From NCBI RefSeq assembly GCF_019279795.1, contig NC_056745.1, positions 1,487,544,851 to 1,487,608,850 of the forward strand: a DNA stretch of 64,000 nt. The letters run 5' to 3'. Source of the stretch: Protopterus annectens. Its lineage: Eukaryota > Chordata > Ceratodontiformes > Protopteridae. Positions 22,001 to 34,400 of the stretch are shown here, piece by piece. Position numbers and translations under genes: made by a program. Each line of letters begins with the position of its first letter. Within the stretch, counting starts at the first letter, position 1. Under the pieces are notes generated by a model, which made no database searches, was not told where the DNA came from, and saw nothing but the letters and a program-made list of their open reading frames with translations.

Positions 22001-25000
22001 ACAGTTTGGTAATGTGAGAATGTAACAGCTCCCTGCCCAGGAGCACTGTCTGGTTAAGTGACTTGTTCAAAGTTACACCGTTAGGTAATGTAAGAATGTA
22101 ACAGCTCCCAGCCCAGGAGTGCTGCCTGGTTAAGTAACTTGCTTAAAGTTACACCATTAGGCAATGTAATAATGTAACAGCTCACAGCCCCGGAGTGCTG
22201 TCTGGTTAAGTGACATGCTCAGAGTCACACTGTTAGGTAAAATAGCAATGTAACAGCTCCCAGCCCGAGAGCTCTGTCTGGTTAAGTGACATACTCAGAG
22301 TTACGCTGTTAGGTAATGTAAGAATATAGCAGCACCAAGCCCAGGAGCACTGTATGGTTAAACGGCTTACTGAGAGTTACACAGTTAGGTAATATAACAA
22401 TGTAACAGCTCCCAGCAAAGGAGACTGTCTGGGTAAGTGACTTGGTCAGAGTTACACAGTTAGGTAATGTAACAATGTAACAGCTCCAAGACCAGGAGCA
22501 CTGTCTGGTTAAGTGACATACTCAGAGTTACAGAGTTAGGTAATGTAACAATGTAACTACTCCCAGAACAGGAGCAGTGTCTGGTTAAGTGATTTACTCT
22601 GAGTCACACATTTAGGTAATGTAACAATGTAACAGCTCCTAGCCCAGGAGTACTGTCTCATTAAGTGGCATACTCAGAGACACCCAGTTAGGTAATGTAA
22701 CAATGTAACAGCTCCCAGCCTAAGAGTGCTGTCTGGTTAAGTGACTTACTCAGAATAACACAGTTAGGTAATGTAACAATGTAATAGTTCCCAGCCCAGG
22801 AGCACTGTCTGGTTAAGTGACATGCTCAGAGTCACACAGTTAGGTAATGTAACAATGTAACAGCTCCCAGCCCAGGAGCACTATCTGGTTAAGTGACTTA
22901 ATCAGAGACACACAGTTAGATAATGTAACAATGTAACAGCTCCCAGCCCAGGCACTGTCTCGTTAAGTGAATTACTCAGATGTACTCAGTTAGGTAATAT
23001 AACAATGTAGCAGCTCCCAGGCCAGGCACTGTCTGGTTAAGTGACTTACTCATAGTCACAAAGTTAGTTGATGTAACAATGTAACAACTCACAGCCCAAG
23101 AGATGTGTCGGTAGAGTCACAAAGTTGGGTAATGTAACAATGTAACCTCTCCCAGTCCAAGAGAACTGTCAGGTTAAGTGACATGCTCAGAGTCACACAG
23201 TTAGGTGATATAACAATGTAACACCTCCCAGCCCAGGAGCACTGTCTGGTTAAGTGACTTACTCACAGCTACATACTTATGTAATGTAACAATGTAACAG
23301 CTCCCAGCCCAGGAGTGCTGGCTGATTAAGTATCTTACTCAGAGTCACAGAGTTAGGTAATATAACAATGTAACAGCTCCCAGTCCAGGAGCACTATCTG
23401 GTTAAGTGACATGCTCAGAGTTACACAGTTTGGTAATGTAGCAATGTAACGGCTCCCTGCCAGGAGCACTGTTTTCTTAACTGACTTACTCAGAGTCACA
23501 CAGTTTGGTAATGTAACAATGTAACAGCTCTCAGCCCAGGATCAATGTCTGGTTACGTGACATGCTCAGACTTACACAATTAGGTAATTTAACAATTTAG
23601 CAGTTCCCAATCCAGGCACTGTCTAGGTAAGTTACTTACTCAGAGTTTCACAGTTAGGCAATGTAACAATGTAACAGCTCTCAGCCCAGGCACTGGCTGG
23701 TTGTGTGACATACTCAGAGACACACAGTTACTTAATGTAACAATGTAACAGCTCCCAGCCCAGGCACAGTCTGGTTAAGTGACATACTCAGATTTACATA
23801 GTTAGGCAATGTAACAATTTAACTGCTCCCAGAACAGGAGCACTGTCTGGTTAAGTGACTTACTCTGAGTCACACAGTGAGGTAATATAACAATTTAGCA
23901 GCACCCAGCCCAGGAGCACTGTCTCATTAAGTGGCATACTCAGACACCCAGTTAGGTAATGTAACAATGTAACAGCCCCAGCCTAGGAGTGCTGACTGGT
24001 TTAGTGACTTACTCAGAATCACACAGTTAGGTAATGTAACAATGTAATAGCTCCCAGCCCAGGAGCACTGCCAGGTTAAGTGAAATGCTCAGAGTTACAC
24101 AGTTAGGGAATGTAACAATGTAACAGCTCCCAGCCCAGGAGCACTGCCTGGTTTTGTGACTTACTCAGAGTCACACACTTAGGTAATGTAACAATATAAA
24201 AGCTCCCAGCCCAAAAGTGCAGTCTAGTTAAGTGACATGCTCATAGTCACACAGTTAGGTAACATAACAATTTGACAGCTCCCAGCCCAGGACCACTGTC
24301 TGGTTAAGTTACTTACTCAGAATTACACCGTTAGGTAATGTAACAATGTAACAGCTCCCAGCACAGGCACAGTCTGGTTAAGTGGCTTACGCACAGTCAC
24401 ACAGTTAGTTAATGTAACCATGTAACAGCTCCCAGCCCAGGTGAGGTTTCCAATTAAGTGACATGCTCAGAGTAATACAGTTACGTAATGTAACAAGGAG
24501 TGCTGTCTGGTTAAGTGACATGCTCAGAGTCACACAATTAGGTAATGTAACAATGTAACAGCTCCAAGCCTAGGAGCACTGTCTGGTTAAGTGACATGCT
24601 CAGAGTCACACAGTTAGGTAATGTAACAATGTAACAGTTTTCAGCCCAGGAGGACTGTCTGGTTAAGTGACATGTTCAGAGTGACACAGTTAAGAAATGT
24701 AACAATGTAATAGCTCCCAGCCCAGGAGCACTGTCTGGTTAAGTGACTTACACAGTCACACAGTAAGGTAATATAACAATGTAACAGCTTCCAGCTCAAG
24801 AGCACTGTCAGGTTAAGTGAGATGCTCAGAGTTACACAGTTAGGTAATGTAACAATGTAACAGCTCCCAGCCCGGGAGCACTGTCTGGTTAAGTGTCTTA
24901 CTCGGAGACACACAGTTAGATAATGTAGCAGCTCCCAGACCAGGAGAGCTGTCTGGTTAAGTGACATACTCAGAGTTACACAGGTAGGTAATGTAACAAT

Positions 25001-26662
25001 GTAACAGCTCCCAGCCCAGGAGCACTGTCTGGTTAAGTGACCCGCTCAGAGTTACACATATAACATATATTGACAATAGCTAGCCCAGAGGAGGGCAGTG
25101 TTTGGTTAACTGACACACTCAGAGCCACACAGTTAGATAATGTAACACTGTAACAGCTGCCAGCCCAGCAGCACTGTCTGGCTAAGTGACTTATTCACAG
25201 ACACACAGTTAGGTAATGTAACAATGTAACATCTATTAACCCAGGAGCACTGTCTGGTTAAGTGACTTACTCAGAGTTACTCAGTTAGGTAATGTAACAA
25301 TGTAACAGCTGCCAGCACAGGCACTGTCTGGTTAAGTGACTTACTCATAGTCACACAGTTAGTTAATGCAACAATGTAACAGCTCCCAGCCCAGGAGCAC
25401 TATCTGGTTAACTGACTTACTCAGAGACTCACAGTTATGTAATGTAACAATGTAACAGCTCCCAACCCAGGAGCACTGTCTGGTTAAGTGACTTACTCAG
25501 AGTTACACCGTTAGGTAATGTAACAATGTAACAGCTCCCAGCACAGGCACAGTCTGGTTAAGTGACTTGCTCATAGTCATACAGTTAGCTAATGTAACAA
25601 TGTAACAGCTCCCAGCCCAGGAGAGGTGTCCACTTAAGTGACATGCTCAGAGTCACACAGTTATGTAATGTAACAATGTAACAGCTCCCATCCCAGGACC
25701 ACTGTCTGGTTAAGTGACATGCTCAGAGTTACACAGTTAGGTAATGTAACAATGTAACACGTCCCAGCCGGGGAACACTGTCTTCTTAAGTGACTTACTG
25801 AGAGTCACACAGTTAGGTAATGTAATAATGTAACAGCTCCCAGCCCAGGAGCACTGTCTGGTTAAGTGACTAACTCAGAGCTACACAGTTATGTAATGTA
25901 ACAATGTAACAGCTCCCAGCCCAGGAGTGCTGTCTGGTTAAGTGTCCTACTCAGGGTCACACAATTAGGTAATAAAACAATGTAACAGCTCCTAGCCCAG
26001 GAGCACTGTCTGGTTAAGTGACATGCTTAGAGTTACACAGTTTGGTAAGGTAACAATGTATCAGCTCCCAACCTAGGAGCACTCTCCGGTTAAATGACTT
26101 ACTCAGAGTTACACAGTTAGGTAATAAAACAATGTATCATCTCCCAGCCTAGGAGCACTGTTTTGTTAACTGACTTACTCAGAGAGACACAGTTTGGTAA
26201 TGTAACAATGTAACAGTTCCCTGCCCAGGAGCACTGTCTGGTTAAGTGACTTGCTCAAAGTTAGACAGTTAGGTAATGTAACAATGTAACAGCTCCCAGC
26301 CCAGGAGCTCTGTCTGGTGAAGTGACATGCTCAGAGTAACACAGTTAGGTAATGTAACAAAAAAACAGCACCCAGCCCAGGAATTCTGCATGGATAAATG
26401 GCTTATTCAGAGTTACACAGTTAGGTAATACAACAATGTAACAGCTCCCAGCCCAGAAGACTGTCTGGTTAAGTGACATACTGAGAGACACACAGTTAGG
26501 TAATGTAACAATGTAACAGCTCCCAGCCTAGGAGTGCTGTCTGGTTAAGTGACTTACTCAGAGTCAGACAGTTTGGTAATGTAACAATGTAATAGCTCCC
26601 AGACCAGGAGCAGTGTCTGGTTAAGTGACATGCTCAGACTTACACAGTTAGGTAATGTAACA
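19055..26662. repeat. 76-bp satellite, third segment
   Basis: About 100 units continuing exactly where the array was split by PLE copy B (CACAGTTAGGCAATGGAACA matches the continuation of the same variant unit near 6,060). It contains further versions of the blocks from the second segment: TTAGTTGATG units near 21,400 and 23,070, a diverged 1.9-kb sub-block at about 23,220-24,960, and the 2.6-kb block from about 24,990. It ends in a short non-satellite stretch before the gap. Confidence 0.97.
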
Positions 26663-27194
26663 GAAAACCCCACCCAAGCNNNNNNNNNNNNNNNNNNNNN
26701 NNNNNNNNNNNNNNNNNNNNNNNNNNNNNNNNNNNNNNNNNNNNNNNNNNNNNNNNNNNNNNNNNNNNNNNNNNNNNNNNNNNNNNNNNNNNNNNNNNNN
26801 NNNNNNNNNNNNNNNNNNNNNNNNNNNNNNNNNNNNNNNNNNNNNNNNNNNNNNNNNNNNNNNNNNNNNNNNNNNNNNNNNNNNNNNNNNNNNNNNNNNN
26901 NNNNNNNNNNNNNNNNNNNNNNNNNNNNNNNNNNNNNNNNNNNNNNNNNNNNNNNNNNNNNNNNNNNNNNNNNNNNNNNNNNNNNNNNNNNNNNNNNNNN
27001 NNNNNNNNNNNNNNNNNNNNNNNNNNNNNNNNNNNNNNNNNNNNNNNNNNNNNNNNNNNNNNNNNNNNNNNNNNNNNNNNNNNNNNNNNNNNNNNNNNNN
27101 NNNNNNNNNNNNNNNNNNNNNNNNNNNNNNNNNNNNNNNNNNNNNNNNNNNNNNNNNNNNNNNNNNNNNNNNNNNNNNNCCCCAACGGTTGGAA
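26663..27194. other. Assembly gap (500 N, 26,680-27,179) with non-satellite edges
   Basis: The gap is bordered on the left by AGAAAACCCCACCCAAGC and on the right by CCCCAACGGTTGGAA, neither of which is satellite. The homologous block at 15,360-15,720 has ordinary satellite at this place. Either an insertion lies in the gap or the contig ends carry low-quality sequence. Frames crossing the N run are artefacts. Confidence 0.9.
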
Positions 27195-27639
27195 CTTACT
27201 CAGAGTCATACATTTAGGTAATGTAACAATGTAAAAGCTCCAAGCCCAGGAGTGCTGTCTGGTTAAGTGATATGTTCATAGTCACACAGTTAGGTAATAT
27301 AACAATTTAACAGCTCCCAGCCCATGAGCTCTGTCTGATTATGTTTCTTAGAGTTACACAGTTAAGTAATGTAACAATGCAACAGCTATCAGAGAGGGAG
27401 CACTGTCTGGTTATATGACTTACTCACAGACACACAGTTAGGTAATGTAACAATGTAACAGCTCCCAGGCCGGGAGTGCTGTCTGGTTAAGTGACATACT
27501 CAGAGCCACACAGTTAGGTAATGTAAGAATGTAACAGCTCACTGTCCAGGAGCTCTCTCTGGTTAAGTGACTTAGAGTTACACAGTTAGTAATATAACAA
27601 TGTAACAGCTCCCTGCACAGGAGCACTGTCTGGTTAAGT

Positions 27640-29000
27640 GACTTACTCAGAGTAACACAGTTAGGTAATGTAACAATGTAATATCACTCAGCCCAGGAGT
27701 GCTGTCCGGTTAAGTGACTTACTCAGAGCTACACATTTATTTAATGTAACAATGTAACAGCTCCCAGTCCAATAGTGCTGTCTGGATATGTGACATGCTC
27801 AGAGTTACACAGTTTGGTAATGTAACAATGTAACAGCTCCCAGCCCAGGCCACTGTCCATTTAAATGACTTACTCAGAGTTACATAGTTAGGGAATATAA
27901 CAATTTAACAGCTCTCAACCCAGGAAAACTCTCTGATTAAGTGACTTACTTAGAGAGACAAAGTTAGGTAATTTAACAATGTAACAGCTCCCAGTCAGGA
28001 GCACTGTTTGATTAAGTGACTTACTCAGAGCCACGCAGTAAGGTAATGTAACAATGAAACACCTCCCTGCCCAGGAGCACTGTCTGGTTAAGTGACTTAC
28101 TCAGAGTAACACAGTTAGGTAATGTAACAATGTAATATCACTCAGCCCAGGAGTGCTGTCCGGTTAAGTGACTTACTCAGAGCTACACATTTATTTAATG
28201 TAACAATGTAACAGCTCCCAGTCCAATAGTGCTGTCTGGATATGTGACATGCTCAGAGTTACACAGTTTGGTAATGTAACAATGTAACAGCTCCCAGCCC
28301 AGGCCACTGTCCATTTAAATGACTTACTCAGAGTTACACAGTTAGGGAATATAACAATCTAACAGCTCTCAACACAGGAAAACTCTCTGGTTAAGTGACT
28401 TACTCAGAGAGACAAAGTTAGGTAATTTAACAATGTAACAGCTCCCAGTCAGGAGCACTGTTTGATTAAGTGACTTACTCAGAGCCACACAGTAAGGTAA
28501 TGTAACAATGAAACACCTCCCTGCCCAGGAGCACTGTCTGGTTAAGTGACTTACTCAGAGTAACACAGTTAGGTAATGTAACAATGTAATATCACTCAGC
28601 CCAGGAGTGCTGTCCGGTTAAGTGACTTACTCAGAGCTACACATTTATTTAATGTAACAATGTAACAGCTCCCAGTCCAATAGTGCTGTCTGGATATGTG
28701 ACATGCTCAGAGTTACACAGTTTGGTAATGTAACAATGTAACAGCTCCCAGCCCAGGCCACTTTCCATTTAAATGACTTACTCAGAGTTACAAAGTTAGG
28801 GAATATAACAATCTAACAGCTCTCAACCCAGGAAAACTCTCTGGTTAAGTGACTTACTTAGAGAGACAAAGTTAGGTAATTTAACAATGTAACAGCTCCC
28901 AGTCAGGAGCACTGTTTGATTAAGTGACTTACTCAGAGCCACACAGTAAGGTAATGTAACAATGAAACACCTCCCTGCCCAGGAGCACTGTCTGGTTAAG
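27640..29000. repeat. 454-bp (six-unit) higher-order repeat, three copies
   Basis: A variant unit with AATATCACTCAGCCCAGGAG occurs at about 27,680, 28,134 and 28,588, spaced 454 bp each time (six units of about 75.7 bp). The intervening variants (GGATATGTGACATGCTC, CCATTTAAATGACTTACTC, GTTTGATTAAGTGACTTAC) keep the same order in each copy. Two more copies, again 454 bp apart, start at about 30,545 and 30,999. Confidence 0.88.
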
Positions 29001-30529
29001 TGACTTGCTCAGAGTAACACAGTTAGGTAATGTAACAATGTAACAGCACCCAGCCCAGGAGTGCTGTCTGGTTAAGTGACTTGCTCAGAGTCACACAAAA
29101 GGTAATATAACAATGTAACTTCTTCCAGCCCAGGAGCTCTGTCTGGTTAAGTGACTTAGAGTTACACAGTTAGGTAATGTAACAATGTAACAGCTCCCTG
29201 CACAGGAGCACTGTCTGGTTAGATGACTTACTCAGAGTTACACAGTTAGGTAATATAACTCTGTAACAGCTCACAGCCCAGGAGTGCTGTCTGGTTAAAT
29301 GACTTACTCAGAGTGACACAGCTAGGTAATATAACTATGTAACAGCTTCCAGCTCAGGAGCACTGTCTGGTTAAGTGACATGCTCAGAGTTACACAGTTA
29401 TGTAATGTAACAATATAACAGCTCCCAGCCCAGGAGCACTGTCTGGTTAAATGGCTTATTCAGAGTTGCACAGTTAGGTAATATAACAGCTCCCAGCCCA
29501 GGAGACTGTCTGGTTAAGTGACTTGCTCAGAGATACACAGTTGGGTAATATAAAAATGTAACAGCTCCCAACCCAGGAGCAGTGTCTGTTTAGGCGGCAT
29601 GCTCAGTCTCACACACTTAGATAATGTAACAACGTAACAGCTCCCAGCCAAGGCACTGTCTGGTTAAGTGACTTACTCAGAGTCACACAGTTAGGTAATG
29701 TAACAATGTAACAGCTCCCAGCCCAGGAGCACTGTCTTATTAAGTGACTTACTCTGAGTGACACAGTTAAGGTAATTTAACATTGTAACAGCTCCCAGCC
29801 CAGGAGCACTGTCTGGTTAAGTGACATACACAGAGTCACACAGTTAGATAATGTAAGAATGTAACATCTTCCAGCCCAGGAGCACTGTTTGGTTAAGTGA
29901 CTTACTGAGAGTTACAGAGTTATGTAATGTAACTCTGTAACAGCTCACAGCCCAGGAGTGCTGTCTGGTTAATTGACTTACTCAGAGCCACACAGTTAGG
30001 TAATGTAACAATGAAATATCTCCATGCCCAGGAGCACTGTCTGGTTAAGTGACTTGCTCAGAGTAACACAGTTAGGTCATGTAACAATGTAACAGCACCC
30101 AGCCCAGGAGTGCTGTCTGATTAAGTGACTTGCTCAGAGTCACACAAAAGGTAATATAACAATGTAACAACTCCCAGCCCAGGAGCACTGTCTGGTTAAG
30201 TGACTTACTCAGAGCTACATATTTATGTAATGTAAAAATGTAACAGCTCCCAGTCCAGTAGTGCTGTCTGGATAAGTGACATGCTCAGACTTACACAGTT
30301 TGGCAATGTAACAATGTAACAGCTCCCAGCCCAGGCCACTGTCCATTTAAATGACTTACTCAGAGTTACACAGTTAGGGGATATAACAATGCAACAGCTC
30401 CCAACCCAGGAAAACTCTTTGGTTAAGTGACTTACTCAGAGACACAATGTTACGTAATTTAACAATGTAACAGCTCCCTGCACAGGAGCACTGTCTGGTT
30501 AAGTGACTTACTCAGAGTAACACAGTTAG

Positions 30530-31440
30530 GTAATGTAACAATGTAATATCACTCAGCCCAGGAGTGCTGCCTGGTTAAGTGACTTACTCAGAGCTACACA
30601 TTTATTTAATGTAACAATGTAACAGCTCCCAGTCCAATAGTGCTGTCTGGATATGTGACATGCTCAGCGTTACACAGTTTGGTAATGTAACAATGTAACA
30701 GCTCCCAGCCCAGGCCACTGTCCATTTAAATGACTTACTCAGAGTTACACAGTTAGGGAATATAACAATCTAACAGCTCTCAACACAGGAAAACTCTCTG
30801 GTTAAGTGACTTACTCAGAGAGACAAAGTTAGGTAATTTAACAATGTAACAGCTCCCAGTCAGGAGCACTGTTTGATTAAGTGACTTGCTCAGAGCCACG
30901 CAGTAAGGTAATGTAACAATGAAACACCTCCCTGCCCAGGAGCACTGTCTGGTTAAGTGACTTACTCAGAGTAACACAGTTAGGTCATGTAACAATGTAA
31001 TATCACTCAGCCCAGGAGTGCTGTCCGGTTAAGTGACTTACTCAGAGCTACACATTTATTTAATTTAACAATGTAACAGCTCCCAGTCCAATAGTGCTGT
31101 CTGGATATGTGACATGCTCAGCGTTACACAGTTTGGTAATGTAACAATGTAACAGCTCCCAGCCCAGGCCACTGTCCATTTAAATGACTTACTCAGAGTT
31201 ACACAGTTAGGGAATATAACAATCTAACAGCTCCCAACCCAGGAAAACTCTCTGGTTAAGTGACTTACTCAGAGAGACAAAGTTAGGTAATTTAACAATG
31301 TAACAGCTCCCAGTCAGGAGCACTGTTTGATTAAGTGACTTACTCAGAGCCACACAGTAAGGTAATGTAACAATGAAACACCTCCCTGCCCAGGAGCACT
31401 GTCTGGTTAAGTGACTTGCTCAGAGTAACACAGTTATGTA
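30530..31440. repeat. 454-bp higher-order repeat, two further copies
   Basis: The same six-unit composite as at 27,640-29,000, separated from it by about 1.5 kb of other units. The separate placement implies block transfer within the array after the composite formed. Confidence 0.85.
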
Positions 31441-34400
31441 ATGTAACAATATAACAGCTCCCAGCCCAGGAGCACTGTCTGGTTAAATGGCTTATTCAGA
31501 GTTGCACAGTTAGGTAATATAACAATGTAACAGCTCCCAGCCCAGGAGACTGTCTGGTTAAGTGACTTGCTCAGAGATACACAGTTGGGTAATATAAAAA
31601 TGTAACAGCTCCCAACCCAGGAGCAGTGTATGTTTAGGTGGCATGCTCAGTCTCACACACTTAGATAATGTAACAATGTAACAGCTCCCAGCCCAGGCAC
31701 CGTCTGGTTAAGTGACTTACTCAGAGTCACACAGTTAGGTAATGTAACAATGTAACAGCTCCCAGCCCAGGAGCACTGTCTTATTAAGTGACTTACTCTG
31801 AGTGACACAGTTAAGGTAATTTAACAATGTAACAGCTCCCAGCCCAGGAGCACTGTCTGGTTAAGTGACATACACAGAGTCACACAGTTAGATAATGTAA
31901 GAATGTAACATCTTCCAGCCCAGGAGCACTGTTTGGTTAAGTGACTTACTGAGAGTTACAGAGTTAGGTAATGTAACTCTGTAACAGCTCACAGCCCAGG
32001 AGTGCTGTCTGGTTAATTGACTTACTCAGAGCCACACAGTTAGGTAATGTAACAATGAAATATCTCCATGCCCAGGAGCACTGTCTGGTTAAGTGACTTG
32101 CTCAGAGTAACACAGTTAGGTAATGTAACAATGTAACAGCACCCAGCCCAGGAGTGCTGTCTGGTTAAGTGACTTGCTCAGAGTCACACAAAAGGTAATA
32201 TAACAATGTAACAACTCCCAGCCCAGGAGCACTGTCTGGTTAAGTGACTTACTCAGAGCTACATATTTATGTAATGTAAAAATGTAACAGCTCCCAGTCC
32301 AGTAGTGCTGTCTGGATAAGTGACATGCTCAGACTTACACAGTTTGGTAATGTAACAATGTAACAGCTCCCAGCCCAGGCCACTGTCCATTTAAATGACT
32401 TACTCAGAGTTACACAGTTAGGGGATATAACAATGCAACAGCTCCCAACCCAGGAAAACTCTTTGGTTAAGTGACTTACTCAGAGACACAATGTTAGGTA
32501 ATTTAACAATGTAACAGCTCCCAGCCAGGAGTACTGTTTGATTAAGTGACTTACTCAGAGCCACACAGTAAGGTAATGTAACAATGAAACATCTCCATGC
32601 CCAGGAGCACTGTCTGGTTAAGTGACTTGCTCAGAGTAACACAGGTAATGTAACAATGTAACAGCACTCAGCCCAGGAGTGCTGTCTTGTTAAGTGACTT
32701 GCTCAGAGTCACACAAAATGTAATATAACAATGTAACTTCTCCCAGCCCAGGAGCTCTGCCTGGTTAAGTGACTTAGAGTTACACAGTTAGGTAATGTAA
32801 CAATGTAACAGCTCTCTGCCCAGGAGCACTGTCTGGTTAAGTGACTTACTCAGAGTTACACAGTTAGGTAATGTAACTCTGTAACAGCTCCCAGCCCAGG
32901 AGTGCTGTCTGGTTAATTGACTTACTCAGAGTGACACAGTTAGGTAATATAACTATGTAACAGCTCCCAGCCCAGGAGCACTGTCTGGTTAAGTGACATG
33001 CTCAGAGTTACACAGTTAGGTAATGTAACAATATAACAGCTCCCAGCCCAGGAGCACTGTCTGGTTAAATGGCTTATTCAGAGTTGCACAGTTAGGTAAT
33101 ATAACAATGTAACAGCTCCCAGCGCAGGAGACTGTCTAGTTAAGTGACTTGCTCAGAGATACACAGTTGGGTAATATAAAAACGTAACAGCTCCCAACCC
33201 AGGAGCAGTGTCTGTTTAAGTGGCATGCTCAGTCTTACACACTTAGGTAATGTAACAATGTAACAGCTCCCAGCCCAGGCACTGTCTGGTTAAGTGACTT
33301 ACTCAGAGTCACACAGTTAGGTAATGTAACAATGTAACAGCTCACAGCCCAGGACACTGTCTTGTTAAGTGACTTACTCTGAGTGACACAGTTAAGGTAA
33401 TTTAACAATGTAACAGCTCCCAGCCCAGGAGCACTGTCTGGTTAAGTGACATACACAGAGTCACACAGTTAGATAATGTAAGAATGTAACATCTTCCAGC
33501 CCAGGAGCACTGTTTGGTTAAGTGACTTACTGAGAGTTACACAGTTAGGTAATGTAACTCTGTAACAGCTCCCAGTCCAGGAGCACTGTTTGGTTAAGTG
33601 ACTTACTCAGAGTTACACAGTTAGGTGATGTAACTATGTAACAGCTCACAGTCCTGGAGTGCTGTCTGGTTAATTGACTTACTCAGAGTCACTCAGTTAG
33701 GTAATATAACAATTTGAAAGTTCCCAGCCCAGGAGCACTGTCTGGTTAATTGACATGCTCAGAGTTGCACAGTTAGCTAATGTAACAATATAACAGCTCC
33801 CATCCCAGGAGACTGTCTGGTTAAGTGACTTGCGCAGAGTAACTCAGTTAGGTAATGTAACAATGTAACAGCTCCCAGCCCAGGAGAACTGTCTGTTTAA
33901 GTGACTTACTCAGAGTGACACCGTTTGGTAATGCAACAATGTAACAGCTCCCAGCCCAGGAGCACTGTCTGGGTAAGTGACATACTCAGAGTCACACAGT
34001 AAGGTAATGTAACAATGTAACAGTTGCTAGCCCAGGAGCACTGTCTGGTTAAGTGACATGCTCAGAGTTACACAGTTTGGTAAGGTAACAATGTAACAAC
34101 TCCCAACCCAGGCCACAGACCAGTTAAATGATTTACTAAGAGTCACACAGTTAGGTAATGTAACAATGTAACAGCTCCCAGCCCAAGCACTGTCTGGTTA
34201 AGTGACTTACTGAGAGTCATACAGTCAGATAATATAACAGTAGTGCTGTCTGGATAAGTGACATGCTCAGACTTACACAGTTTGGTAATGTAACAATGTA
34301 ACAGCTCCCAGCCCAGGCCACTGCCCATTTAAATGACTTACTCAGAGTTACACAGTTAGGGGATATACCAATGCAACAGCTCCCAACCCAGGAAAACTCT

